A DNA stretch of 64,000 bases from Banduia mediterranea (GCF_031846245.1 NZ_JAVRIC010000018.1:22829-86828); one strand, 5' to 3'. Positions 9,324 to 18,470 are shown, counted from the stretch's first letter. The notes: generated by a model not told the origin, from the sequence alone. A program made the numbers and translations.

Positions 9324-9943
9324 GGTTTGACGATCGATTCGCTGGCGGCAACCCGCGCTTCCTTCGCTTCGCGCAGAATGCCCAGCGCCTCCTTCAGTAC
9401 ATAGCAGGCGATGGCCGTACCGATCACCAGATCAGGCACCGCGCTGTGCCATAGAAGCACCAGCACACCGGAGACGATGACCGCCAAGTTCGCGAGGACA
9501 TCGACCCGGGTAAATAGCCAAGTCGCTCGCAAATGCACCTCACCATGACGAAAGCGTTCCAGCAAGCGCAGCACCGTGGTGTTGACGACGAGAGCCACCA
9601 AGGCGATGCCCGTCATCCATAAGCCCTCGGGGTGGCTTCCCATCACAAGGCGCCACACGACACCGAGCAAGACGCCTAGCCCCAGCACCAAAAGCAGTGT
9701 TCCGCTCAGTTGTGCCGCCGAGGCCTTGAAGCTCGCGCTGCGCGCCCACGCCAGCAGGGCGATGCCGTAGGCACTCGCATCGGCCAGCATATCCAGCGAG
9801 TCGGCGATCAATCCCATCGACTGGGCGATCAGCCCCGCGACGATGCCGACCACGAACATCGTGGCATTGAGCCCCAAGGCGACGCGCAGAATTCGGCGTT
9901 CCGCTTCATTGGTCGCTTGCACGTGGCAGCCGCAGTCGCTCAT
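9320..9943 (-). CDS. short CDF transporter, copy 2
   Basis: A 207-residue, six-helix CDF protein without the usual cytoplasmic C-terminal domain. Motifs: ADSLDMLADA in TM2 and TRVDVLANLAV in TM5 with the metal-site Asp residues. The N-terminus reads MSDCGCH, a Cys-x-Cys pair. It lies between the FTR1-like permease (12 bp away) and the PAP2 gene (4-bp overlap) in the MerR-controlled operon. It is clearly a paralogue of the genes at 7017 and 11985, so the element carries three versions of this compact transporter. Confidence 0.85.
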   Translation of the reverse strand: MSDCGCHVQATNEAERRILRVALGLNATMFVVGIVAGLIAQSMGLIADSLDMLADASAYGIALLAWARSASFKASAAQLSGTLLLVLGLGVLLGVVWRLVMGSHPEGLWMTGIALVALVVNTTVLRLLERFRHGEVHLRATWLFTRVDVLANLAVIVSGVLVLLWHSAVPDLVIGTAIACYVLKEALGILREAKEARVAASESIVKP

Positions 9944-9955
9944 GTCTTGTCGCCT

Positions 9956-11941
9956 TCAGTCTGCATCGGGGAGCACTTCCCGAGTCGTTGGAGGTGACGG
10001 GAGTCGTTGACGGCCACGACGGATATTGAACACGAATCCGACAGCCAGCAGCACCAAAATCGCCAACTGGGCCAACAAGGATTGCCAGGTCGGATAGATG
10101 CCCAGCAATTCGATATGCGGCACTGGCGCCACGCTCACCGCGACCCAGCCGGCCTCCTGCAGGGCGGCGATACCTTTGCCAGTCAGCACGATGGCGAGCA
10201 CGGCGATCAGCGCCGAACTGGCGGAGAAGAATGTGCCGATCGGCAGCCGCCGGCTGGTGCGCAGCAGCACCCAGGCGATTAGCCCCAGCACCGCGGCACC
10301 GGCGGCGATGCCGCTGAGCAGCCACACTTCCTGGCCGTCGTTCCACAACGCAGCGTAGAACAGGATGCTCTCGAACACCTCGCGGTACACCGAGATGAAG
10401 GCCAGTCCGAACAGGAACCACGCCGAACGTCGGTTGAGCGCGGCCGCCATCTTTTCCTTTAGATACGCCTGCCAGCGACCACCGATGCTCTTCTGGTGCA
10501 TCCACAGACCGACCCCGAGCAACACGAACGCCGCAAACAGCGACGACAGTCCCTCGGTCAATTCACGACCGGCACCGCTGATGGAGATCGCATAGCTGGC
10601 GATCGCCCAGGTGATGCCACCGGCCACGAGCGCAAGGATCCAGCCCGCATGCACGTAGCGCAGCGCTTCGGGTCGCGCGGCCTTGCGTAGAAAAGCGAGC
10701 AGTGCGACCACGACCAGCAGGGCTTCCAGACCCTCGCGAACCAGGATGGTGAAGGCACCCAAGAAGATGGCGGCCGCATCGCTCGCCGCATCGGCGGTGA
10801 CTTCCTGTGCGCGTACCAACAGACCATCAATGGCATCGGCCTGTTTCACCACCGACTCCACGGGAGTGTTACCCGACAATGCGCTGCGATAGGCACCCAT
10901 CGACGTTTCGAGCTGGGCGCGCAGCGCGCTGTCACGTGCATTGAGTTGCGGTTCGACCGGTTCCACGCCATCGAGGTAGGCGGATAGCGCCAGCTGGGTG
11001 GCTTGCGTCTTCGCACCAGCACGGTAAGCCGTCAGGCTCGCCGCCAGTCGCGCCCGTGCCAGGGGGATGCCGGCCAAGGCCTGCTGCTGGATGACGTCAG
11101 GGTGAGCTCGCAAGTAACCCACGATCGTCCGAGCACGCTCTGCACCAAGAGTAGGTGTCAGCTGCGCAACACGCGCACGCGACAGCTCCTTCAGATCCGC
11201 GATCTGCGCTCGCGCGGCAGTGTCGTGTTGCCAGGTATCGGCACCGGCGACCGCTTCCTTGGCGTAAGCCAGCGAACCCACGTAGTACGCCAGCGCCCAG
11301 CGGTCATCGGAAGAGAGTTGCTGCGCGTAGCTCGCCATCGGCGTGCCTGCCACGCCCTGGCTGATCACCTCATACAACGACAGCGCGCTGCGTTGATCGG
11401 CCCGCGTCTGATCGGTGAAGTTCACCGGTCGGGGCGATAGCAGCAGGCCAGCGGGCCCGTCACCGTGTCCGGTGGCGCCATGACAAGCGGCGCACTGGTT
11501 TTGATAGAGCGTTGCCCCGCGCGCCAGATCGGGAGCGCGTTCCGGTGCGGTCGGCACCGGGTACGCCTGCAGCAACGCATCGGCCAGTGCATGCGCCTGC
11601 GTCGCCACCTGCGCGGGTGTCGCCTTGGCCTCGACCGAGGCCACCAACGTATCGGCTTGTTGCAATAGTGCCGGTGTGGCGACGGTCGGTGGCAACGCGG
11701 CGATACGCGATCGCGCTGTCGCCGTGAACTCCCGCATCTCGGCGTACTCGGACGTGCTGATCACAGCGCCATCCTTCACCGCGCCCGCGTAATCGGTCGC
11801 CAGGTAGTCGAGCATCTGCCAGGTCTGCGGGACGGCGGAAGGGATGTCCTCGGCCTGTGCCGGCAGCGCGCCTATGCCCCACACCAGAAGGGCGGCCACG
11901 GCGACGTGGTGCAAGATATTGCGAATGCGTGTCGTTATCAT
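9956..11941 (-). CDS. cytochrome c / FTR1 family iron permease fusion
   Basis: A 661-residue exported or membrane protein. A signal peptide (about residues 1-30) is followed by a c-type cytochrome with CAACH at about 150-154, a helical linker, and an FTR1 permease with the two hallmark sites REGLE (402-406) and YREVFE (519-524) plus about seven TM helices. FTR1 permeases import iron coupled to ferrous oxidation, and the fused haem domain may replace the separate oxidase. Homologues occur on metal resistance islands near CDF genes, where the transported metal may be lead or another divalent ion (inference). It is second in the operon. Confidence 0.88.
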   Translation of the reverse strand: MITTRIRNILHHVAVAALLVWGIGALPAQAEDIPSAVPQTWQMLDYLATDYAGAVKDGAVISTSEYAEMREFTATARSRIAALPPTVATPALLQQADTLVASVEAKATPAQVATQAHALADALLQAYPVPTAPERAPDLARGATLYQNQCAACHGATGHGDGPAGLLLSPRPVNFTDQTRADQRSALSLYEVISQGVAGTPMASYAQQLSSDDRWALAYYVGSLAYAKEAVAGADTWQHDTAARAQIADLKELSRARVAQLTPTLGAERARTIVGYLRAHPDVIQQQALAGIPLARARLAASLTAYRAGAKTQATQLALSAYLDGVEPVEPQLNARDSALRAQLETSMGAYRSALSGNTPVESVVKQADAIDGLLVRAQEVTADAASDAAAIFLGAFTILVREGLEALLVVVALLAFLRKAARPEALRYVHAGWILALVAGGITWAIASYAISISGAGRELTEGLSSLFAAFVLLGVGLWMHQKSIGGRWQAYLKEKMAAALNRRSAWFLFGLAFISVYREVFESILFYAALWNDGQEVWLLSGIAAGAAVLGLIAWVLLRTSRRLPIGTFFSASSALIAVLAIVLTGKGIAALQEAGWVAVSVAPVPHIELLGIYPTWQSLLAQLAILVLLAVGFVFNIRRGRQRLPSPPTTREVLPDAD

Positions 11942-11984
11942 TGTTGAAGTATAGCCAGAGAGGGATTCGGTGGCAGCATGGCGT

Positions 11985-12614
11985 TCACTGGACGTGCGAG
12001 GGGTGCAAACGAAACTGCGGCCACGCGGATCTCAGGACCTCGACACCGGTTCGCGCGAAAAGCAACGCCAGCAAGGCGCCAAAAGCCAGATCGAGCCATG
12101 TCCAGCCGCTCCAGGCCATGAGTGCCGTGGTCAGCAAAACGCCGGCATTGCCGATGACGTCATTGCGCGAGCACAGCCAGACCGAGCGCATGTTGATGTC
12201 GTGCGAACGAAATCGGGTCAGCAACGCGAGGCAGGTGAGATTGGCGATGAGCGCGACACCGGCGGCGATCGCCATCACACCTGTCAAGGGCTCGGCACCC
12301 GTCACCAGCTTGCGGCCGACTTCGGCGATCACGATCCCCGCGAACAGCAGCTGGATGCCGCCTTTCACCAGAGCGGACCCCGCCCGCCACCGCAGGGCCT
12401 GTCCCACGGCCCAGAGACTGAGCGCATACACCAACGCATCGCCGAGACTGTCCAGGGAGTCTCCCTGCAGCGCGGTCGAATCAGCCCAAAGCCCCGCGCC
12501 GAATTCGCCCACGAAGATCGCCACGTTGATGAATAAGACCGTCCATAACACGCGACGCTGGGCCGCAGAGCGAGCCAACGCTTGACCGGTTGATTCACAG
12601 TCGCAACATGCCAT
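11985..12614 (-). CDS. short CDF transporter, copy 3
   Basis: A 209-residue CDF protein, first gene of the divergent metal operon. It has six TM segments with GDSLDSLGDA (TM2) and CSRNDVIGNAGV (TM5). The N-terminus MACCDC is cysteine-rich and could pick up metal. I use the ATG at 12614; a GTG one codon earlier is also in frame. The MerR-type promoter at 12644-12674 points at this gene, so metal-induced expression is expected. Confidence 0.86.
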   Translation of the reverse strand: MACCDCESTGQALARSAAQRRVLWTVLFINVAIFVGEFGAGLWADSTALQGDSLDSLGDALVYALSLWAVGQALRWRAGSALVKGGIQLLFAGIVIAEVGRKLVTGAEPLTGVMAIAAGVALIANLTCLALLTRFRSHDINMRSVWLCSRNDVIGNAGVLLTTALMAWSGWTWLDLAFGALLALLFARTGVEVLRSAWPQFRLHPSHVQ

Positions 12615-12643
12615 CACTTGAACTCTTATGCGGTGTGCGGCGT

Positions 12644-12674
12644 AGACTAAAGTCCGTAGCTACTACGGAGTCAA
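12644..12674 (-). promoter_or_regulatory. MerR-type promoter with operator dyad
   Basis: On the minus strand a TTGACT -35 (12674-12669) and a TAGTCT -10 (12649-12644) are separated by 19 bp, the stretched spacer typical of promoters that MerR proteins twist into shape. The spacer holds the dyad TCCGTAG / CTACGGA (12653-12659 and 12663-12669, 3-bp gap). It drives the CDF-FTR1-CDF-PAP2 operon and lies directly upstream of the divergent merR gene at 12680. Confidence 0.85.
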
Positions 12675-12679
12675 CCACC

Positions 12680-13066
12680 GTGCGCATTAGCGATCTGGCG
12701 AAAGCCACCGGCTGTCATCTGGAAACCGTACGCTACTACGAGCGCATCGGGTTGCTGCCGCCGCCGGAGCGGTCGACTGCGGGATACCGCAACTATCGCG
12801 ATAGCGACGTCGAGCGTTTGCAGTTCATTGTGCGCAGCCGCGCGCTGGGTTTTAGCCTCGAAGAAATCCGTAGCCTACTCACGCTTGCCTCACGCACGGA
12901 ACTGTCGTGCAAGCAGGTCGATGGCGTGGCACGAACGCATCTGGCACAGGTGGAAGCCAAGCAGCGCGAATTGGCGGCGCTGGCCGCCGAGCTGCGGGGC
13001 ATGATCGAAACGTGCCATCACGACACGCGAGCAACCTGCACCATCTTGCAATCGCTGGCAGGGTAG
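12680..13066 (+). CDS. MerR-family metal-responsive regulator
   Basis: A 128-residue MerR protein. The winged helix-turn-helix at the N-terminus (ETVRYYERIGLL, AGYRNY) is followed by a dimerisation helix and a metal loop with Cys residues: ELSCKQ, then CHHDTRATC near the C-terminus. That spacing resembles the ZntR/CadR/PbrR group and suggests Zn, Cd or Pb sensing. I start it at the GTG at 12680, next to the operator, because the upstream in-frame ATG at 12590 would lie inside the divergent transporter gene. It is expected to repress and, with metal, activate the promoter at 12644-12674. Confidence 0.85.
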   Translation: MRISDLAKATGCHLETVRYYERIGLLPPPERSTAGYRNYRDSDVERLQFIVRSRALGFSLEEIRSLLTLASRTELSCKQVDGVARTHLAQVEAKQRELAALAAELRGMIETCHHDTRATCTILQSLAG

Positions 13067-13084
13067 ATGGTCTGCATTCCTCCA

Positions 13085-13453
13085 TTAGCCATCGTCAGGG
13101 GTCAGCGTCAGAAGTGGCCGTATCCGTTGTCGGATGGTCAGGAGCAAGGCGCTCATGCTCTCCAGCTCGGCCTCAATGTCTGCCGCCAACTCGGTGATGG
13201 TTTCATCGACGCTCGTCGCGGATAAGGCTCCCCCGTTGATCAGGGTGTGCGCCATCCCATGCAACCGGAGAAGATCGGCGCGTAATTCGTCCGGATCGAC
13301 CAGGACCGCGCGAACGGTGTCGAGATCATCGACCGCACGCAACAGGTGAGTCGTATCAAAGGTCGCGCGCAATTTTTGAAGTCCTATGACGTCGACACCC
13401 CCGCGGGGCGACGCGGCGTCGATCCGCCCCGTGCTATTCGATCGCTGGGTCAT
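13085..13453 (-). CDS. tnpC: TnpC-like regulator of Tn3 transposase
   Basis: A 122-residue mostly helical protein encoded immediately downstream of tnpA on the same strand, with a 20-bp overlap. Genes of this size and position in Tn4652-type transposons encode TnpC, which lowers transposase levels post-transcriptionally. No recognisable DNA-binding motif is visible. The name is based on position, size and general resemblance; I could not align it here. Confidence 0.55.
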   Translation of the reverse strand: MTQRSNSTGRIDAASPRGGVDVIGLQKLRATFDTTHLLRAVDDLDTVRAVLVDPDELRADLLRLHGMAHTLINGGALSATSVDETITELAADIEAELESMSALLLTIRQRIRPLLTLTPDDG

Positions 13454-16400
13454 TCGCTTGCTCCGTTGCTAGGGTCGTCGCCCGCGCGGCTTTGGCGGCA
13501 TCCTTGAACAGGCGGTCACGAATCCACGGTTCGGGCGGTCGCTTCAAGTCAAGGCGATAGTCACCAAACCGTTTGACGCCGCCGGTCAGATAGGGTGAGA
13601 AAAAGGCCACGTCGTGTCCCGACACCGCGAGACCTTCATCAGCAAGCTTTTGAAGGGCGCGCATCATGTCCACGGTGTTCTGCAAGATCACGGCCGAGGC
13701 GATCAGATCGTTATACCGAAGACGCTTCTGTTGCTCGTCTGGATCGTTCTCGGCGATCACGTCGCCGCCGAACGAAAAGAACTTCGCGAAGCCGTTGTAC
13801 GACTCGATCTTATTGGTCTCGGCCGTGACCTCTTGGCGCAAGGGCAAACTACCGATCCAGTTCAACAAAAAAGACGGTGCGGTGGGCGCGCCCGAGCTCC
13901 TGCGCCGCCAGAAAAAGGCGGTTGCGTTGGCTGCTCGCACCGAGCCGGCGCAGAAGCATCGGGGAGGCGATCCTGCCCGCCTGGATCGAGATAGCAATCT
14001 GCAGGAGATCCTTCCAGTGGGTCTCGATCAACGTCCAGTCGATTGCGCCATGAAAGAGCGAGTCGATGTGCTTGTAGTGGGTCTGCTTGTCGGCACGGAA
14101 GAAATCGAGATCCTTCCAGTTGCGTATCCGCGGCAACAGATTGATACCGAGCAGGTACGTGAACGCAAACACGGTGGCCGACTGGCCCTGCGTGTCCGAG
14201 TACACGGTGTCGGGTTCGACCGACAGCTTGGCTTGCATCAGGCCTTCGATGACGTAGACGGCCTCCCAGATACCCGGCGGGATAAAGTGCCGAAAGGTCG
14301 CGATGTAGTTATTCGCGACATGACGATAGGCCACCGCACCCATCTTGCGGTACCGAAAGTGATAGCCCGCCAACAAGTTCTGATCGTAGAAGTCATATTG
14401 CGTGCCATCGGCCGCGACGCTCTTGCCGTCACCCCAGAGCCGCGGAAGATCGAGGCGCAGATAGAGCTCAGCCAGTTCGCGAGTGGCGGCTTCGAGCTTT
14501 TCGACGGTGACGTGCCGGCGGTTGACCCGCGAAATCATATGCGGGCTGACCTCGCCGACGAAATGGCGCGCGGCTTGGTTGGGCCCCAGGTTGCACCCCA
14601 TAGCGAAGACCGTTTGCAGATAACGCTCGGTGGCCTGTTTGATCTTCGGCTCGTGCCCCGATATCGGGCCAAAATGCCGCGTGAAGTGCGTCCAGTGCTC
14701 GATGTTGGCCAGAATATCCAGGAGGTTCCGCGTGGGGAGTTCACGGCCGAGTGCACTCTGCAGGGCAATCACCGACGCCGGGATATCCCGCGCCTGGACG
14801 CGACGCAGCACCGGCTCGCCATCGGCACCGATCGCCACATCTCCCTTGAGTTCGGGAAACGCGGCGTCGATGCGTGCCGCCGTGTCGGTCAACCGTTGTT
14901 TCAGCTCGCTGACGCATGCCGCCGCTGAGGGTGGAATATCGACCTTGGCGCAAAAATCGGCGAGGCGCGCTTCGCACTCCGCCCATGGCAGCAAGTGCTC
15001 TCGGACGTCGGCGAAGGCCTCCGATCCCACCACACAGGTATCACCGGATTTGAGCTCGCTGGCCAGGTGCGAGAAAACACACATTTCGAGGTAGCGACGA
15101 TTGACGGACGGGCCATCGTCAGAGCGCATGATGAGCTTGCGCCACCGTTCCGAGCAAAATTGCAGATTCACCGCGTCGGAAACCCATTCGGCTTTGCGAC
15201 CTTCGTTGGCCAGCACGATGGCCAACGCTTCCATGAGCGATTGGTTCTGCGTCGACGAGACGAAATCAAGCGTGCGCGCAAGCCGCATCAACACTGCACG
15301 ATGACTGCTGAAGAAACGCCAGAGCAATGGCAGGTGATTGCTACCGCCCGATAGACGAATCGCCGCACAGTCTTCGCGTAACCCCTCCAAATTGCCGTCC
15401 GGCGTCAGCAGTGCGCGGATGCGACGTCCGGCAGCAGGGTCTTCCTTTTCCTCCGCGAGGATCGCCAGGACATCGTCCAGTTTCGCGACGAGCTGTTCGG
15501 CCATCGCACGTTGGTGCATCTGAATCGCGGTGAGTTCTTCCTTGGCGCGTTTGTGCAGCGTACTCACGCGGCGAATGAACATTTCCGCGAGATCGTCGCG
15601 TGCGCGAACCCGCATGCGGTGAATCAGTGCGAGCATCAGGGCGTATCGCCGGCTAGGTACTGTGCGTTTGAGGTCATCCGCATCGAGCAAAGCGGCTTGG
15701 TGGGCGAGGTGCCGGATCTTGTTCACGGGGGCATCGCGGAGTGAATCATCCACGTCGCCCAGTGTCTTCAGCCACGCCAACTGATCGAGAACGGCTTCGA
15801 GGTGCTTTTTGGTCGCCCGCTTGGGGATGGCCTTGATCGCCTGGAAAGCCGACTGCCGCTGGGCGAAGTCGGTGGCCAACAGACTGTCCAAAAAATCCCG
15901 ACGTTCGGTCGTCAGACCCGCGCTGACGCTGTCATACAGGCGCTCTTGCGCAGTCACGGCCGCGGCTTCGGCGATCCTGTCCAGCGTGGAGAACGCCGGC
16001 AGCTCGTACCGGCGATAGATCAGCTCTTCGATCGTTGCATTGATGACGTCAACACGCTGGTCCATGACTTCGGACGCTTCATACGCTGCACGCACGGCAA
16101 TGCGTTGTGCTTCCTTGCCGTAGTAGCGTTGGATGTCGAGATAGGTACGGACGGCCGCGAAATGCCGATAGAGGGTCTTGGAGCCCCGATAGTCAGCCGC
16201 CGTGGCTGGCTTCAGGTTCAACACCGTCCGAATGTGGCCGATGATCTCAGCCGGCACGCTCTCCAAGGCAGGAAAGTAATGCAACTGCTGAAACGTCTTG
16301 AGCAGCACGATCAAGCCCAAGCGGCCCGCATCGCTACGAGCAAAGCCCGAAGCCCATTCCACTTCGTCCGCATCGGGGGTGTAATACCGGAGCAGGTCGC

Positions 16401-16464
16401 GTGTCGTGATCACACGAGGAAACCGCGGGTACGCGGTGCGCTCAAGATTCGCCATGGCCACCAT
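13434..16464 (-). pseudogene. tnpA: Tn3-family transposase, split by one frameshift
   Basis: The reading frame from 16464 encodes 871 residues: the N-terminal Tn3 domain (DUF4158-like) and most of the catalytic region. It ends at a stop near 13849. The rest of the protein, including NKIESYNGF with the expected catalytic Glu, continues in another frame to 13434. The break falls on a run of six A on the plus strand (13867-13872); five would restore one open frame of about 1010 residues, normal for this family. It may be a true inactivating mutation, a sequencing error in a homopolymer, or slippage during expression. Confidence 0.88.
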
Positions 16465-16808
16465 CCGAGAGAGAGGGCGGCTTTGAGCTTAACGAACGAT
16501 GGTGACCAAGACCAACCGCGAACACGATTTTGTTGCAGTGTCACACAGTTGCAGCACGCTATGACCCAATTTTACCCGTATCCGGGCACGACCCCAACCT
16601 CTCACAAGCCCTCTTCATCAACGCCATCAGCTTCGATCACCTCATTTCACTCAAGGGGCTTTGAGAACTTAACAGCCCTGGTGAAAATCCTGCGGCGGAA
16701 CTGGGCGCGCATCGGCGCAGACCGCTTAATGTCCGCGCCCGACATAGGTGCGGACATTAGCTCGATACCGCAGCCGTTGGGCCGGAGCGGACAACCGAGA
16801 AACGGCTA
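16465..16808. other. non-coding stretch upstream of tnpA
   Basis: No convincing gene. Close to the tnpA start there is a short direct repeat (GTTGCAG twice, about 16531 and 16548). Near the right side lies the dyad at 16727-16759. This is where a Tn3 resolution site would be expected, but no complete resolvase or recombinase gene is present. Confidence 0.5.
16727..16759. repeat. 10-bp perfect inverted repeat, possible resolution site core
   Basis: TAATGTCCGC at 16727-16736 and its exact complement GCGGACATTA at 16750-16759 are separated by 13 bp. Tn4651-like elements resolve cointegrates at an rst site with inverted repeats located near tnpT. The nearby coiled-coil fragment at 16809 makes this reading attractive but not proven. 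Confidence 0.45.
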
Positions 16809-17042
16809 ATGGAGCGCTTGGTTGAGGAGAAGAATAGACGGGCGGCGGATGCCAGTTTGGCAAAACGGACGGTCAGTCGTCTCGAACGTGAACTGGACGG
16901 GGCACGACTCAAAGTTGATCAGCAAGCCAACGCTTTGGCGACTCAAGAAGCAATAAAGCTGGAAGTCGAGCGTCTGCGCGACGCCGCTCTCGCGGAGCGG
17001 GTTGGCGGAGATGCGACTAAGAGGCGGCGAAGCCGTCGATAG
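16809..17042 (+). CDS. coiled-coil protein fragment, KfrA/TnpT-like
   Basis: A 77-residue, highly charged, heptad-patterned protein (RLERELDGARLKVDQQANAL) ending in a basic tail. It resembles the C-terminal coiled coil of KfrA-type DNA-binding proteins, a group that includes TnpT of Tn4651-like transposons. The N-terminal DNA-binding part is missing and upstream DNA does not encode it, so this is probably a remnant. It could also be a small stand-alone protein; there is no clear ribosome binding site. Confidence 0.4.
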   Translation: MERLVEEKNRRAADASLAKRTVSRLERELDGARLKVDQQANALATQEAIKLEVERLRDAALAERVGGDATKRRRSRR

Positions 17043-17135
17043 TCATGATGGAGCTCTCGAGCCGAGAAGCTCCAGATCAGGTCGTTCTTCCGGGCGCATG
17101 CCGCCGACCAGATTTGTTGCTCCACCAAAGCAAAA

Positions 17136-17190
17136 AATCATGTCGGTGCGAGCGTCGAATCATGTCGCTGCGAGCTGCAAATCGTGTCAA
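17136..17190. repeat. 22-bp direct repeats near the transposon end
   Basis: Two adjacent 22-bp copies (17136-17157 and 17158-17179) share AATCATGTCG then TGCGAGC, followed by a partial third copy (AATCGTGTCAA, 17180-17190). Such arrays bind transposases or accessory proteins at element ends. They could also be the relic of an IS21-like end, since TGTTGACACG is read inward on the minus strand. Confidence 0.6.
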
Positions 17191-17242
17191 CAGGCAAACT
17201 TTCCATTTCGCTGCGCCTCAAACTCCCGATACGAACATAAAA

Positions 17243-17283
17243 CTTAACATAATATCTATTATGCGTAATAATTCAGGGACCCC
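17243..17283 (-). repeat. right terminal inverted repeat of the Tn3 element
   Basis: Read on the minus strand this 41-bp AT-rich block begins GGGGTCCC and ends ATGTTAAG. Tn3-family ends begin GGGG and commonly end in a sequence like ACGTTAAG or ACGCTAAG about 38 bp in. It lies 36 bp from the first chromosomal gene. No partner at the left side was found in the window. Confidence 0.6.
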
Positions 17284-17318
17284 GTGGCTTGGCGCCAGCT
17301 TAAGTGCGTGAGCTTGAA

Positions 17319-17942
17319 TCAAAGCGTTTCGCTGTGAGCGAACTTCACTCCGGCCTCCCGCATGTGGCGGATTGCGGTGGCCAGTGAGCCTTCCAGGTCG
17401 ATGGCGCGACATGCGTCTTCGATTAGCGTGACCTCATAACCCAGGCGCGCTGCGTCAAGGGCGGAATCGCCGACGCAGTAGTCGGTGGCCAGCCCGGCCA
17501 GGACGATCGAATCGACGCCGCGCTCGTGCAGGTACCCATGCAGGCCGGTGGACGTCCGGCGATCGTTCTCGAAGAACGCAGAATACGAATCGATGTGCGG
17601 ACGAAAGCCCTTGCGCACGATCATTTGCGCTTTATCGATATCGAGGTCTTCATGAAAGTCGGCGCCGTCCGTGTCCTGCACGCAGTGCATCGGCCACAGC
17701 AGCTGGGTGCCGTATGGCATGTCCAGGGTTGAAAATGGTTCGCAATCTCCATGATTGGCTGCGAATGACTGGTGATCGCGTGGGTGCCAGTCCTGGGTGA
17801 ATACGCAGACCTCGAAGGCTGGCAGCAGTCGATTGATGACGGGCACCACGAGGTCGCCGTTGTTCACGGCCAAGGCGCCGCCGGGACAGAAATCGTTCTG
17901 TACGTCGATGACCAGGATCGCGGTCCTGTTCGTCAGATCCAT
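17319..17942 (-). CDS. pncA: nicotinamidase
   Basis: A 207-residue isochorismatase-fold amidase converting nicotinamide to nicotinate for NAD salvage. The catalytic triad is visible as D13 (VIDVQNDFC), K111 (RKGF) and C156 (DYCVGDS). The metal ligands read QDWHPRDH (D51, H53, H57). I choose the ATG at 17942 because the core fold begins a few residues later, and the in-frame extension to 18023 has no family counterpart. It is transcribed toward the transposon end, which lies just downstream. Confidence 0.9.
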   Translation of the reverse strand: MDLTNRTAILVIDVQNDFCPGGALAVNNGDLVVPVINRLLPAFEVCVFTQDWHPRDHQSFAANHGDCEPFSTLDMPYGTQLLWPMHCVQDTDGADFHEDLDIDKAQMIVRKGFRPHIDSYSAFFENDRRTSTGLHGYLHERGVDSIVLAGLATDYCVGDSALDAARLGYEVTLIEDACRAIDLEGSLATAIRHMREAGVKFAHSETL

Positions 17943-18079
17943 GAGCAGCCCTCCGGAACAAGCGATGTACCAAGCCTCAATGGTAGCGAGCCGCATCCGC
18001 GCTTGAAAACGCAGTAATACCAACTATTTTCCGGGTGTATCTGCCGCCAGCCCGTTCGCGATGAATTGCCGAGTGGACC

Positions 18080-18470
18080 TCAGGGAGTGGACCTCAGGAT
18101 TTCACTGGAGAGCGCCTCGCTGTCCACGGCACGTGCCAGCACCACGGCGCCGACCAACGCCGCCAGCAAACCCATCGCCTGCTGGCGCCTGCTGGCGCGA
18201 CTCGCCAGCACTTTCATCTTCATCGGCAGCCGCTATGTCCGAAGCGTGGCGGCGGCGCGGCCCTGTTCCGACTGCCTGCCCAGTTCCCCACCCAGTGATT
18301 CGCCAGCTTCGCTGCGCGCGGCGGTGATCACTTCGGCGATCAGCTCGTCCTTTGAGGCAAAGTGCGCATAGAACCCGCCGTGCGTGAGGCCGGCCGCACG
18401 CATAAGGTCGGCCACGCCAATGCCGTTGAGGCCGTGTTGGCGAAATTCGCGGGCCGCGGTGCGGCCCCAT
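18080..18470 (-). pseudogene. broken TetR-family regulator
   Basis: An intact TetR-type helix-turn-helix is encoded around 18300-18466 (AAREFRQHG, GGFYAHFASKDELIAEV). That frame stops at 18233. The typical C-terminal end of such a regulator (LVGAVVLARAVDSEALS) appears in a different frame at about 18090-18170, and the centre of the protein is too short, so there has been a deletion and a frameshift. A 14-bp tandem duplication (GAGTGGACCTCAGG twice, 18071-18098) sits at the 3' end. No believable start codon is seen. It is divergent from phoD and probably dead. Confidence 0.75.

Larger units (their letters stand above)
1..17283. mobile_element. Tn3-family transposon with metal-resistance cargo (right part)
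   Basis: The region contains a Tn3-family transposase (13434-16464), a tnpC-like regulator and a right terminal inverted repeat at 17243-17283 that starts GGGGTCCC and ends GTTAAG when read inward, like classical Tn3/Tn21 ends. All genes to its left are metal resistance genes, a typical passenger load. I do not see a convincing matching left end, so it is probably upstream of the window. Ownership of the whole cargo by this one element is inference. The first clearly chromosomal gene is pncA at 17319. Confidence 0.6.

Noticed and set aside
13666..14928. A 420-codon plus-strand frame over tnpA
   Set aside because: Shadow of the transposase; no signals.
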